DNA from: Lentzea cavernae
GTDB taxonomy: Bacteria > Actinomycetota > Actinomycetes > Mycobacteriales > Pseudonocardiaceae
Length of the DNA stretch: 64,000 nt
NCBI RefSeq assembly: GCF_014653695.1
Contig: NZ_BNAR01000028.1
Span: forward strand, 26,573-90,572
Direction of reading: 5' to 3'
The translations under genes were made by a program, and so were the position numbers. The notes beneath the pieces are model-generated. The model saw only the letters and a program-made list of their open reading frames with translations, did not search any database and had not been told where the DNA came from. Below are positions 31,161-40,250 of this stretch, piece after piece (the first letter of the stretch is position 1; the number at the start of each line of letters is the position of its first letter).

Positions 31161-33659
31161 TCAGGAGGCGAGGACAGGTGCGTTTCCGCGCCGCTGGAGG
31201 AGTTCGGCGAGGTCGCCCGAATCGGGGCTGGGCAACTCGTCGATCTCGCGGAGCACAGAGGTCAGGAGGGCGAGCGTTCTGGGCACCGCGGTGTACTGGC
31301 CGAGCTGGGCCTGGGTGCGCATGATGTCGCGGTAGATGCCCTCGTTGTACTGGTCGAGCATGCGGGCTCGTTCGAGAAGCTCGAGGACAGTTTCCGGACT
31401 TGCCTTGCCATGCAGGTGAATCAGCGCGCCATACGCGTCTAGCGCGTCACGTCGCGCGGCCTCCCGGAACGGTTCGATCCAAGGTGTTGAGAGGTCCTCC
31501 GCCAGATCTCCTTCGTAGAGATCGACAGCACCCTGCAGCTGGATCTTGCGGTCGGTGTCGGCTGCACGGGCTCGTTCCAACGTCTGTCGGAACTGCCAGA
31601 GATCCACGGTGACGAACTCGTGACTCAGCTGGTAACGACCGAGCGCATTCACGACGACGTTCGCCATCGAGCCGTTGGTGGCATCGGACAACACCCGGCG
31701 TAGCACCGACAGCGTGTTGTGGAAGGAGTTGTAAGGTCTCGGCGGCCGGCTGTCCGGCCACACGGCTTCGTTCAACGCCTCACGACGAACTCCTTCTGGG
31801 TGCAGTGCGAGGTAGACGAGCACTTCGCGCTGCTTCGGCGTGAGCAGTTCGCTGAGTTCGCGCGCTTCGGCCCCGACCGTGTCGAACGACAGCCGGAACC
31901 GGCCGAACACCTTGATGGTCAGGCGCGACCGCTGTGTGACAGTGACTGATGTGCTCAGCTCGTGCTCACCTTCAACGCCGGCAGTCTCTGGAACCGCTTG
32001 GTCGCTCTCGGCTTCACGAAGTACGGCGATGAGGTCTGAAGCGTCGGGGGCGGGCAGGGTGAACAGCCGGATTCCGGCGAGCTTGTCACGCAGGGCCTGG
32101 CTCGAGGCGCTCACTGTGCCGTTCGCCTGCACGGCGACCGTGGCACCCGCACTCCATTGCCCCAGAAGAATTCCGGCCAGTCCGAGGACGGAGCCGTTGT
32201 CCAGTACCGCCTGCACCCTGCGGTGGGCGTGAGCAGCAGGTGAGGCGATCAAGACGACGGCTGCATTGGTCTCCTGCTCGTCGAGCACTCGTCGAGCGCG
32301 GGTCAGGATCGCCGTCTCCATCTGATCGAGCGCAGTGTCGAGCGAGGCGACGACCTCAACGGCGTTGGGCATGTCCTGAACGTCGTTCCGGCCGAAGACC
32401 GAACGGAGGTCCTCGGCGGGAACGAGAACGCGCAGGTTGCCCGCGGACGACTGCGTCGTCAACAAGTGCAGCAAAAGTGCTCGAACCGCCGCGGCCGCGC
32501 CAGCACCGATCAGGCCGAGGCCGTGAACGCTCGCGAGGTTGAGGACGAACTCGCGGCCGCGGCGAACCCCCAATGGCGCTGGCACTCGTGGAGACTCCGC
32601 TCTCGGTTCGAGGTCGACGAGTTCTCGTTCTTCGCGCTTTCCGTTGGGCTCGACCCTGTGCGCCTCGCGCAGAGCGACGACAACAGGAGCGCGCGGCCGT
32701 TCGAGGTCGGAACGCTCGCCGCTGCCGATGCGGTATCGACGCCGACGGCGCATCTGGGAGGCCACCAGGACACCGGAGATCACCCCTGCCGCACCAGTGC
32801 TGATGTAGACGCCGGTCATCAGGTCGATGCCGGGCTCCACCCACCCGCCATCAGACTCGGGAACGATCTCAGCCGGAACTGGTGTCTCGGTGGGCGGCAC
32901 CACGCCAGCTGGAGGCGGAACTTGTTGCGGCGACTCGGCTTGTGTCTCGGGAATGTAGGCAGCGATCTTCCAGCCCGGCCGCACGTGATCGGGATCGACT
33001 AGCGAGCGGCCGTCCGCTTGCTCGACGCCGCGATTGAGCTCGAAGAGCTCCGGCCATCGAGCTCCCCCGCCCGGTCCGTAGACGCGCTCGGCGATCCGCC
33101 ACATGCTGTCGTAGATCCCGTTGTGAGGAAGTCGAACCTCCTCGACGACACGCACATGACCATGAGGAGCCGATGCTGCGCGATCGACCACCGATCTGTC
33201 TGAGGGAAGGACAGAACCTGGCATCACGCGCACCGTCGCAACGACGGCCTGCGGCTGTGAAGTCGGAACATCGGTCACCGCAACGGAACCGGCAGCCAAC
33301 GCCCGATTGGTCACGAGAGTCAGCAGGACGGCCGCGACGAGGGTGGCAGCGGCTGATCGGATTGGCCCGTGCACCCGGTCCGGCGACCAGGTGATGTCTT
33401 GCACGAGGTCGAAAACGGATTGCAAGACCCCCAAAGCGAAGCGGAACCAGGCGATCCAGCAGACCACCACCAGGACGTTGATGACGAACTCATTGCTCAT
33501 CGGATCGAGCAACGTCGCCTCGACCTCTTCCCAGGTCGGCACGTGATCCGGGAGCGGCCAGCCCACGAAGTGCACCAATGCCCAAGGCAGACCGACCAAC
33601 AGCACTGCCAGGGCGAGCAACGCCAGCAGACTGCCGACAGATCGAGCGCAGCGGTTCAT
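31161..33659 (-). CDS. Membrane LysM-BTAD transcriptional regulator of the Tad locus
   Basis: 832 residues. Three N-terminal membrane helices (about 8-31, 60-80, 103-122) are followed by a LysM-like segment (about 180-236: GIYDSMWRIAERVYG, then ELFELNRGVEQADG and VRPGWKIAAYIP). A fourth membrane helix lies near 290-308, then a cytoplasmic region. The C-terminus has a Trans_reg_C winged helix (about 590-660: LLTPKQREVLVYLALHPEGV) and a BTAD domain (about 670-820) of TPR-like helices. It is the last gene of the pilus operon, overlapping its neighbour by four bases. It plausibly senses the cell wall and controls pilus or differentiation genes. Confidence 0.88.
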   Translation of the reverse strand: MNRCARSVGSLLALLALAVLLVGLPWALVHFVGWPLPDHVPTWEEVEATLLDPMSNEFVINVLVVVCWIAWFRFALGVLQSVFDLVQDITWSPDRVHGPIRSAAATLVAAVLLTLVTNRALAAGSVAVTDVPTSQPQAVVATVRVMPGSVLPSDRSVVDRAASAPHGHVRVVEEVRLPHNGIYDSMWRIAERVYGPGGGARWPELFELNRGVEQADGRSLVDPDHVRPGWKIAAYIPETQAESPQQVPPPAGVVPPTETPVPAEIVPESDGGWVEPGIDLMTGVYISTGAAGVISGVLVASQMRRRRRYRIGSGERSDLERPRAPVVVALREAHRVEPNGKREERELVDLEPRAESPRVPAPLGVRRGREFVLNLASVHGLGLIGAGAAAAVRALLLHLLTTQSSAGNLRVLVPAEDLRSVFGRNDVQDMPNAVEVVASLDTALDQMETAILTRARRVLDEQETNAAVVLIASPAAHAHRRVQAVLDNGSVLGLAGILLGQWSAGATVAVQANGTVSASSQALRDKLAGIRLFTLPAPDASDLIAVLREAESDQAVPETAGVEGEHELSTSVTVTQRSRLTIKVFGRFRLSFDTVGAEARELSELLTPKQREVLVYLALHPEGVRREALNEAVWPDSRPPRPYNSFHNTLSVLRRVLSDATNGSMANVVVNALGRYQLSHEFVTVDLWQFRQTLERARAADTDRKIQLQGAVDLYEGDLAEDLSTPWIEPFREAARRDALDAYGALIHLHGKASPETVLELLERARMLDQYNEGIYRDIMRTQAQLGQYTAVPRTLALLTSVLREIDELPSPDSGDLAELLQRRGNAPVLAS

Positions 33660-34024
33660 GGCTTGCCCGCCGCTTCTGGTGCTGCAGCGCCGACGACTGC
33701 GGCCGGCTCGCGATCAGCCTTGCTCATCCGTGGATCTGGTGCACTCCGCCTGCGCCTTCCTCGAGCAGGCCTGCGCGCCTCGAGGATCTGGGCGAGATCG
33801 GTGGCCGGAACATCGGTGAACGCGGCCAACTCTTCGACATCGATCACATCGGTGTTGCTGGTGATGGCTTCGCCGATCTGCTGATCGATGTCCGCGAGGC
33901 GCTGCACGACCGCTCTGCGTTCCCGCGCGAGTTCGCCGACGAGTTGCGCAGCCGTCGTACGCCGCGCGCTGCGCGCCGAGTCGGCTTCCTCGACCCGGCG
34001 AGCGATGTCGTCAGTGGTCGCCAT
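33656..34024 (-). CDS. Hypothetical charged protein in the Tad operon
   Basis: 122 residues, soluble and helical, with a basic coiled coil (ARRVEEADSARSARRTTAAQ, then VQRLADIDQQIGEAI) and an unusual Arg-rich patch (ARRPARGRRRRS). There is no signal or membrane segment. It overlaps the LysM-BTAD gene by four bases. A role as partner of that regulator is inferred from position only. Confidence 0.7.
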   Translation of the reverse strand: MATTDDIARRVEEADSARSARRTTAAQLVGELARERRAVVQRLADIDQQIGEAITSNTDVIDVEELAAFTDVPATDLAQILEARRPARGRRRRSAPDPRMSKADREPAAVVGAAAPEAAGKP

Positions 34025-34039
34025 CTCCGAACTTCCTTT

Positions 34040-34462
34040 CTACGAGGAGATCCCGCGTCGGGGTCGGGCTTCACCGCGTGCCGTCACTGTGATCGTGTCG
34101 ACGGCGACGAGCTTGAGGAGTTGTGTGTGGTGGCTGATGGTCACGGTCACGCTGACGGTGTTGAATCTGACCGACACAGTCCCGACCTGGCCTGCGGAGG
34201 CGAGGTGGATCTGAGCGGCGCCGGACGCCCGGCCGGGATCCAGCCTCAAGGTGCCGTCAGCGCGATACGCGGCCAGATCGATTTCTTGCGCTCCGGCTCG
34301 CGCCGCTTCCTGTGCCTGTCCCATCGCCCGCACCTTGGCGGCGAGCGCGAGTCCGCCGTCGAGAACGAGTCCGCCGAACGCCAGGGCGGCAACCGTCGTG
34401 ATGACCACGTACGCGGTGACTCGACCGTGCTGGTCGTCTCGTAGACGGCCTATCAGCGTCAT
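34040..34462 (-). CDS. TadG/pilus-assembly-like membrane protein
   Basis: 140 residues from an ATG overlapping the upstream stop. It has a short cytoplasmic start with DDQHGRVTAYVVITTVAALA, a single N-terminal membrane helix (about 16-38), then an Ala-rich helix (AMGQAQEAARAGAQEIDLAA) and beta strands. This is the plan of TadE/TadG-like minor pilus proteins, though the prepilin-like G-x4-E motif is lacking. Confidence 0.78.
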   Translation of the reverse strand: MTLIGRLRDDQHGRVTAYVVITTVAALAFGGLVLDGGLALAAKVRAMGQAQEAARAGAQEIDLAAYRADGTLRLDPGRASGAAQIHLASAGQVGTVSVRFNTVSVTVTISHHTQLLKLVAVDTITVTARGEARPRRGISS

Positions 34463-34887
34463 GACCCGCCTCCCCGCCACACGTCAACGACCGAGGAGAA
34501 GCTGCAGCTGATGATGCGACTGCCCGGCACGCCGAGCGCGGCCACGTCCTCGAGGGCGACCGTGCAGGAGACCGTCACGGTCACCGTGCTGCCTGGACGG
34601 AGACCGGCGGAGGCGACGGACACGGTCAACGACCGGCAGGTGATGCCGGCAGCAGCCAGCGATGCCGCCGCGGTAGCTCGTGCAGCGACTTCGGCTTGCG
34701 TCGGCGTTCGAGCCGAAGTCGCGGCACGAGCAGCCTGGTGAGCGACATCGTTCATCCGCACCTGCGTTGCCGCCAAGCGTCCACAGAAGACCACGAACAG
34801 CACCAGGAGAACCATCAGCGGGGCGACCAAGGTCAGTTCAGCCGCTGCCGAACCCCGGTCCTCTCGCCACACACGGGTCGACGTCAC
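34459..34887 (-). CDS. TadE-family pseudopilin
   Basis: 142 residues. A basic start, then RGSAAAELTLVAPLMVLLVL: Gly followed by four residues and Glu at +5, the prepilin-peptidase signature of TadE proteins, directly before the membrane helix. After it come MNDVAHQAARAAT and a periplasmic domain with a Cys pair (ITCRSL, VSCTV). It overlaps both neighbours. Confidence 0.85.
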   Translation of the reverse strand: MTSTRVWREDRGSAAAELTLVAPLMVLLVLFVVFCGRLAATQVRMNDVAHQAARAATSARTPTQAEVAARATAAASLAAAGITCRSLTVSVASAGLRPGSTVTVTVSCTVALEDVAALGVPGSRIISCSFSSVVDVWRGGGS

Positions 34888-35297
34888 GGCGACACCGCCG
34901 GAGAGAACTTCTCGACCGGGCCGACAGCTTCGGCGTGAACAGCCAGGGAGACGAGCGGAACCACGCTGACCACCTCTCCTCGTACCTGCACGGACGCCTG
35001 ATCGGCACTGCGTTGCACATGTACGGAGGTCCCGCGAAGCGGTCCGCCACCAAGCTGTGCGAGCACCCGCTGGCTCTCCGCGGTGCCGGCACCTGGACTT
35101 CCACCGGCGACGCGGGCCGCTGACAGCCCCTGCGCTGCAGCGGTTTGAGCGATGTGAGCCGCATGCATGTACAGCGCGAACTGCGCGATCAGGACGAACA
35201 GCAGGAGCAGCACCGGCATGACGATCACGAGCTCAGCCGTGCCGCTCCCCCTCTGGTCCCGGCAAACTCCTCGAATGACCTGAGGCATCGTCATCAC
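34884..35297 (-). CDS. TadE-family pseudopilin
   Basis: 137 residues. RDQRGSGTAELVIVMPVLLL carries the Gly|x4-Glu prepilin site at the border of its membrane helix. The following AAHIAQTAAAQGLSAARVAG is the typical TadE helix. It overlaps the Flp-like pilin gene (ATGA) and the next tadE. Confidence 0.87.
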   Translation of the reverse strand: MMTMPQVIRGVCRDQRGSGTAELVIVMPVLLLLFVLIAQFALYMHAAHIAQTAAAQGLSAARVAGGSPGAGTAESQRVLAQLGGGPLRGTSVHVQRSADQASVQVRGEVVSVVPLVSLAVHAEAVGPVEKFSPAVSP

Positions 35298-35482
35298 TCG
35301 ATCGGAATGCTCTGGGCCTTCTGGATGATCTTGGCGACGATGAACGCGACCGCCGCGATCGTCGCGGACACCAGCAGTGCGGTGCCGACGACGAACTCGG
35401 TCGAGTAGCCGCGGTCGTCGCGACGGATCCTTTCCAGACCGGCCTGCAAGTAGACAACAAGGATCTGCATCTCAATGGACAT
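35294..35482 (-). CDS. Flp-like major pilin
   Basis: 62 residues from an ATG with GAGGAG six bases upstream. The charged start LERIRRDDRGYSTEFVVG leads directly into a single membrane helix (VGTALLVSATIAAVAFIVA) and a short tail. Size and plan fit Flp pilins, which are cut by the A24 prepilin peptidase. Counting from the Gly, the Glu is at +4 rather than the usual +5. A cut one residue earlier would restore +5 but leave Arg at -1. Confidence 0.82.
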   Translation of the reverse strand: MSIEMQILVVYLQAGLERIRRDDRGYSTEFVVGTALLVSATIAAVAFIVAKIIQKAQSIPIE

Positions 35483-35521
35483 CGACATCTCCTCACTTCG
35501 TTGAGTCACTGTTTGGGCCTT

Positions 35522-36415
35522 TCACAGGCCTCCCAGCACGTTTGCGATCGCCGGGAAGCCGATGAAGATCAGAAACCCCGAGCACAGGACCACCACCGGA
35601 ACGCTCATCCGTTCGCTCGCCGCCTGCGCCTCGCCCTCGATGAGAGCTAGCTCCCTGGTGCGCAGGCTTGTGGCCTTGGCCGCGAGACTGGCTCGAACAC
35701 GAGCTCCTTCAGTGCCGGCGAGGCTCACGGAAGCGGCGAGCTCAACGAGCTGCTGCACGCTGAGTTCCGTGCCGAGCTGACGCAATGCCGACCAAGGGGT
35801 GGTGCGCGTGAGCTTCGCGGTGACGAGCGCGTGGCGGAGCTGGTCGAATGCCCAGCCCTTGCCGATACCGACTGCGAAGTTCAACGCGCCGTCGACTCCG
35901 GCCCCACCTGCCAGCAGGACTCGGATGAGGTTCAGGTAGGCGGACAAAGCGTGCCGGAACGTCGACCGGCGCCGTTCAGCCTCCTGGTGGACATGCAGAT
36001 CCGGCAGGAGGAAACCGCCGACGAAGAACAGAGAGCCGATGGCGAACGGGACTACCCAGCCGAGTCCGGTACCGGCGAGCACGAGTGCCAGATGGATGAG
36101 CGAAGGCAGGAGCATCCCGGTCAGTGCGAAGATCACCTTCTCCGCAAGGTGGTGATCGATGCTCTTGCCGACGACGGCGAGGTCACGCCGGATCGTCCTG
36201 CCGGGCAAGCCCATCGCCGTCAGGACGGTCACGAACGGCCCGCCGATGCTGAGTGCCCAGCCGCCGGAACTCGGGGCGAGGATCGGGGCAGGCGCCGGCT
36301 GGGCCTGCAGCTGGTCCACCAGGGCTCGAAGTGAAGGTCGTGACGGAAACACGTACGCCGCGAGCATCCACAGCCCAACCCCTGCTCCAGCGCCCCACAA
36401 CGCCATGCTGATCAT
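35522..36415 (-). CDS. tadC: Tad pilus membrane protein TadC
   Basis: 297 residues with four membrane helices (about 3-20, 96-118, 122-145, 272-292) and a cytoplasmic T2SS_F domain between the second pair and the last (FRHALSAYLNLIRVLLAGG, then VQQLVELAASVSLAGTEGA). TadC and TadB form the inner-membrane platform on which the CpaF/TadA motor acts. It overlaps tadB by four bases. Confidence 0.9.
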   Translation of the reverse strand: MISMALWGAGAGVGLWMLAAYVFPSRPSLRALVDQLQAQPAPAPILAPSSGGWALSIGGPFVTVLTAMGLPGRTIRRDLAVVGKSIDHHLAEKVIFALTGMLLPSLIHLALVLAGTGLGWVVPFAIGSLFFVGGFLLPDLHVHQEAERRRSTFRHALSAYLNLIRVLLAGGAGVDGALNFAVGIGKGWAFDQLRHALVTAKLTRTTPWSALRQLGTELSVQQLVELAASVSLAGTEGARVRASLAAKATSLRTRELALIEGEAQAASERMSVPVVVLCSGFLIFIGFPAIANVLGGL

Positions 36416-37302
36416 GTCGTCACGCCTTCGCTGACACCGAGCTCGGTGAGGAAGCGCTCTGGTTCACGGAACCGCGAGATCTTCGTCAGCCACGCGAATG
36501 CCGTCACGAACAGTGCGCCGACGAGCAGCAGAACGAGCTGGCCGGACACCGAGTCGAACGGGCTGAGGTAGTCGCGGTTGAAAGCCACCAGGCCGCCCGC
36601 GAACAAGAGGGTCGTCCCGACGATGACCCGCACGCTCGTCCTGGTGCGTGCGCGACCTGCGTTGACGCGCATCCTCATCGTGGCCTGTTCGCGAGCTTCG
36701 ATCGCGAGTTCGCCGAGCAGGTCCGCGAGCTGACGAGCTTGGTGCTCGGAAGCCAGGACGAGCGCGGAGACGACCAGGTCCGCGGTGGGATCTTGCAACT
36801 GGTCAGCGAGGTCGCGGAGTGCCGGCGCCAGGCGTTCGCCACCTTCCAGCCTTGCCGCGAGTTCGGTGACCTCGCCGCGGATCGGTTCCGGGCAGGTTGG
36901 AGCGGTGGCGAGGATCGCCTGCTCGAGGCCGGCCGCGGCGACGAGCGTGTCGCGCAACATCTCCGTCCAGCCGGCGATCGCCTCGATGCGGTCGAGTTGA
37001 CGTTGGTGGTCGACGTCAGATCCGAGGATCCGCGGCAGTCCGAGAACGGCCAGCACGCCCAGGAGGCCGCCCACGGCCCAGCCGGTGATCAGGCCGACAC
37101 CGAGGCCGACGACCATCCCCATCGCCAGGCGGCCGGAGGTCTTGCGATCGAACCGTGCCGACCGCAGTCCTTGCCGGCGCGGCCACGTCGCCGGGTTCGC
37201 AGTCTCACCCCGCAACCCAGCTCCCACGAGCAGGACGCCAATCGCCATCCCTGCACCGAGCAGGCCGGACAAGATCGAGGTCGCGCTCACGGCGTCCACC
37301 AC
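36412..37302 (-). CDS. tadB: Tad pilus membrane protein TadB
   Basis: 296 residues with the same T2SS_F plan as TadC: helices near 10-30, 60-90, 225-245 and 255-275, and a central domain WTEMLRDTLVAAAGLEQAIL, then LVVSALVLASEHQARQL. It overlaps the ATPase gene by 16 bases and tadC by four, so the three are translated together. Confidence 0.9.
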   Translation of the reverse strand: MVDAVSATSILSGLLGAGMAIGVLLVGAGLRGETANPATWPRRQGLRSARFDRKTSGRLAMGMVVGLGVGLITGWAVGGLLGVLAVLGLPRILGSDVDHQRQLDRIEAIAGWTEMLRDTLVAAAGLEQAILATAPTCPEPIRGEVTELAARLEGGERLAPALRDLADQLQDPTADLVVSALVLASEHQARQLADLLGELAIEAREQATMRMRVNAGRARTRTSVRVIVGTTLLFAGGLVAFNRDYLSPFDSVSGQLVLLLVGALFVTAFAWLTKISRFREPERFLTELGVSEGVTT

Positions 37303-38669
37303 CCGTCGCGCCGCTCAGTCAGGCCCGGGTCGTAGCCCATCTCGACGAGCAGCTCGAGCGTGTCGGTGCGCAACGGAGCGGCCGGGACCGCACGCCGGTC
37401 CGGACCAGGACGCCAGCACTCGTTGCTGATGACCTGAGCCCCCTCGGCCCCGATCACCTCTCTCACGGACGACACAACGCGTCTGCTGCCGTCATCTCGG
37501 GGCTTGTCGAGGTGCACGACGAAGTGCAGAGCCGTGGCGACGAGCAGGTTGGTCGCTTCGATCGGCAACCGCTCGCGCCCCTGAACGGCGTAAGCGGCGA
37601 GCTTGGTGAACGCACCCCCGCTGGAGCTGGAGTGCAGGGTGCCCATCGAGCCGTCGTTGCCCATGGACATCGCGTTGGTCAGCGGGATGACCTCCGGACC
37701 GCGGACCTCTCCGACGATGACCCGGTCCGGGCTCATCCTCAGCGATTGCCAGACCAGGTCCGACATCGAGATCCCCCCTTGGCCCTCGATGTTGGGCTCG
37801 CGTGCCTGCAGGGCGACGACGTCCGGGTGCAGAGCGCCGTTCTCGTCGAGGCCGAGCTCGAAGACGTCCTCGATGGTGACCAGTCGCTCCCACGGCGGGA
37901 TGGCGGAGGCGAGGCCCCGAAGCATCGTGGTCTTGCCGATGGACGTGCCCCCGGTGACCAGGACGTTGCGTTTTGCCCGCACGAGGGCCGCCAGGAAGCT
38001 CTCCAGCGCGAGGTCGATGGTTCCGAGTTCCCGGAGCTGCGCCAGGTCGACGTTCGAGAAGCGGTGCCTTCGGATCGACACGGACGGCCGGGTGGTGACG
38101 GCCATGACAGCCGACACGCGCTCACCGCCCGGCAACTGGAAGTTCACGATCGGAGAGCCGCGGTCGAACCTCCGTTCCTCCACACCTGACCGGGCCGCGA
38201 GGTCGCGGATGAGGTCGATCAACTCGCCGTCGGAGGCGACGATCTGCGGCAAACGCTTGCGAGTTCCGTCTGCACACCTGACGAACACACGGTCACCGTT
38301 GATGTTGATGTTCTCGATCTCGTGGTCCGCCAGCAGCGGCTCGAGTCCGGCCAAGCCGAAGACCTCGTCGAGCACCTGCTCGATCAGCCGTTGCTCGACA
38401 TCAGGCGTCACCAGCATTCCGCCGGCCGCGGTGTTGTGGAGTTCAGCGCGTGCGTGTGCCTCGGCGGCGTCGGTGAGGATCGCTTCAGCGAGCCGCCTTC
38501 GCTGCTGCACGTCCATCGACGGACGCCCGGCCGCCTCGTCGTCGCGAATGCGCTGTCTCAGCTGTTCGGACAGCGAGCTGCGCAGGTGTCGGCGTAGCCG
38601 GTCAACCGCCGCTTCGGAAGCGGTCTCATGGGGCAACTCGGCCGGTCCGCTGAAGCTCGGCCTGGTCAT
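37287..38669 (-). CDS. tadA: Tad pilus assembly ATPase CpaF/TadA
   Basis: 460 residues from the ATG at 38669. It is a secretion ATPase with an N-terminal all-helical region, a PAS-like N-domain (IENININGDRVFV, then PIVNFQLPGGERVS) and the motor. Walker A reads GGTSIGKTTML, an unusual variant of GGTGSGKTT. The Asp box is TIEDVFELGL, and Walker B plus catalytic Glu is in RVIVGEVRGPEVI. His residues follow in TLHSSS. It drives pilin polymerisation. It overlaps the CpaE-like gene by four bases. Confidence 0.92.
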   Translation of the reverse strand: MTRPSFSGPAELPHETASEAAVDRLRRHLRSSLSEQLRQRIRDDEAAGRPSMDVQQRRRLAEAILTDAAEAHARAELHNTAAGGMLVTPDVEQRLIEQVLDEVFGLAGLEPLLADHEIENININGDRVFVRCADGTRKRLPQIVASDGELIDLIRDLAARSGVEERRFDRGSPIVNFQLPGGERVSAVMAVTTRPSVSIRRHRFSNVDLAQLRELGTIDLALESFLAALVRAKRNVLVTGGTSIGKTTMLRGLASAIPPWERLVTIEDVFELGLDENGALHPDVVALQAREPNIEGQGGISMSDLVWQSLRMSPDRVIVGEVRGPEVIPLTNAMSMGNDGSMGTLHSSSSGGAFTKLAAYAVQGRERLPIEATNLLVATALHFVVHLDKPRDDGSRRVVSSVREVIGAEGAQVISNECWRPGPDRRAVPAAPLRTDTLELLVEMGYDPGLTERRDGWWTP

Positions 38670-39457
38670 GACGGAGCTCCACCCTGAACCAGACGGAGGT
38701 CGGATTCGCCGGACTGCGGCGCGAGGCGAGAAGCCGTCTGGATCACGCTTGTCCGGATGCTGAACGCGAGCTTGGCCGCGGCACGCCCGAGCGGAGACCT
38801 GCTCGGGCCGTTGCGAATTCCCCCGCGACCGCAAAGGGCTTCCGCGCCCTTCACGTCGTGCGGGATGTGCGCCATAACTGGGATGCGCAGCTCACCGGCT
38901 ACGCGCGCGGCGGGAGAGCCTGGCCCTGTCAGGACGAAGCACGGCCGCCGAGACCATCGCTGAGCCGACTCGAGTTTCAGCGCGACGTGGGCGAGTTCTT
39001 CGTCGCGCGGCCGCGCGAGCAGCAGCATCGCGTCCGCGGCGCGGATCAGAGCCAGCGCCGGCGAGTCGGGATCGACTCTTCCGCAGTCGACGAGGACGAC
39101 GGTGTCCACCCGGTCGCCCGCAATGCGCAACGGCGAAGGACCTGAAGCCAGCAGGCTCAGTGCCGCACGAGATTGCTCCGATCCGACCGGACCTGGCACC
39201 ACGCGAAGCCCGCCGGGAAGGAACTGCGCATGACGCGCGAGCTGGTCGGGCTCGGCGTTGCCGCGGACGCGAGTCGACGCGGCCAGCCCGACCACGGATG
39301 GGGCGGCGTTCAACCGAAATCGGGTCAGCAGATCGCCGCCTGCGGGGTCGGCTTCCACCACGATCGGGATCTCCGGGCCCGTCCACCGGGCGCCCAGCGC
39401 GACTGTGAGGGTGGTGACGCCAGGAGAGCCCTTCAACGAACAGATGGCGATGAGCAT
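38666..39457 (-). CDS. CpaE/TadZ-like MinD-family protein
   Basis: 263 residues from the ATG at 39457, which shares one base with the upstream stop (TGATG). It opens LIAICSLKGSPGVTTLTVAL: a deviant Walker A in which KGGVGKT is replaced by KGSPGVT, so the second Lys is absent and ATP hydrolysis may be weak. VVEADPAGGDLLTRF and VVLVDCGRVDPDSPAL match the switch strands of the MinD family. CpaE/TadZ proteins place the pilus machine in the cell. Confidence 0.85.
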   Translation of the reverse strand: MLIAICSLKGSPGVTTLTVALGARWTGPEIPIVVEADPAGGDLLTRFRLNAAPSVVGLAASTRVRGNAEPDQLARHAQFLPGGLRVVPGPVGSEQSRAALSLLASGPSPLRIAGDRVDTVVLVDCGRVDPDSPALALIRAADAMLLLARPRDEELAHVALKLESAQRWSRRPCFVLTGPGSPAARVAGELRIPVMAHIPHDVKGAEALCGRGGIRNGPSRSPLGRAAAKLAFSIRTSVIQTASRLAPQSGESDLRLVQGGAPS

Positions 39458-40137
39458 CAGCGGTTCCCTCCCGCGATCACGAGCAGGTTCAGCTGTCCGG
39501 CCGGAGCCGACGACAGCTCTCGTCCGTCCGATTCGGACATTTGCAGCGAGACCACCGTCAGCGGTTCGCTCTGGCCTCCGGAAACGGCGACCACCACAGC
39601 GGTCCACGACTTCGTCGCCGCCTCGGGGACAGCAGCGGGCGACGATCCCTGTCCTGGTGCCAACAGGACCGCGACCGTCGTGCCCGGCGACAGGCCCGAC
39701 GGGAACTGCCCCGGTTTGAGGCCGACCGCCGCGATCGACTTGCCCTGTTCGGGAACCTGCGAGGCACCGAGCACCGACCGAGTCACGAGTGAGCCTTCAG
39801 GCAGGCTGAACGCCAACGGCTGCCCGAGCACTGTCGGCGCGGCCGAGGCGGCGATGGAGCCAGCCTGTACGTCTGCGGCCAGTGCGATCTGACGAAGGTC
39901 CTGCACGGCAAGGACATGACCGACTTCGACCGGCCGAGCGAGCACCAGCACGTTCTCCCGCTCCCCCAGCTCGGTCGCCAGGAGCGCCCCACCGACAGCA
40001 CAGGCGGGAACCAACATGAGCCCCAGGACGAGATGCGGAACTCGCCGGCGACGGTTGCTCCAACGAGTTGGAGGCTTTCCACCTTTCGTGGTCCAGCGCG
40101 AGGAAGAGGTCAACGGTGGATTTGTGGTCGCAGTCAT
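39457..40137 (-). CDS. CpaB/RcpC-like SAF-domain protein
   Basis: 226 residues. A basic start is followed by one membrane helix (about 36-55) and a SAF domain (VLVLARPVEVGHVLAVQDL, then LPEGSLVTRSVLG). The C-terminal RcpC-like half includes LKPGQFPSGLSPGTTVAVLL. CpaB/RcpC helps assemble the outer part of Tad pili; in actinobacteria it is exported and anchored by the helix. It follows a 113-base gap holding a hairpin. Confidence 0.87.
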   Translation of the reverse strand: MTATTNPPLTSSSRWTTKGGKPPTRWSNRRRRVPHLVLGLMLVPACAVGGALLATELGERENVLVLARPVEVGHVLAVQDLRQIALAADVQAGSIAASAAPTVLGQPLAFSLPEGSLVTRSVLGASQVPEQGKSIAAVGLKPGQFPSGLSPGTTVAVLLAPGQGSSPAAVPEAATKSWTAVVVAVSGGQSEPLTVVSLQMSESDGRELSSAPAGQLNLLVIAGGNR

Positions 40138-40222
40138 TCAAGCCCCCTCGGGCACGGCGTCATCGCGACGCGTCGGTTGAGCAGTTCGACGCGCCTCGGG
40201 TTGACGGATGGTGTTCGGTGAG

Positions 40223-40239
40223 CCGCCCTCAGCGGGCGG
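40223..40239 (-). terminator. Hairpin between the secreted-protein gene and cpaB
   Basis: CCGCCC (40223-40228) and GGGCGG (40234-40239) pair around a five-base loop in the only large gap of the pilus cluster. It may be a partial terminator that lowers downstream expression. Confidence 0.4.
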
Positions 40240-40250
40240 ATGTTCGGGGA

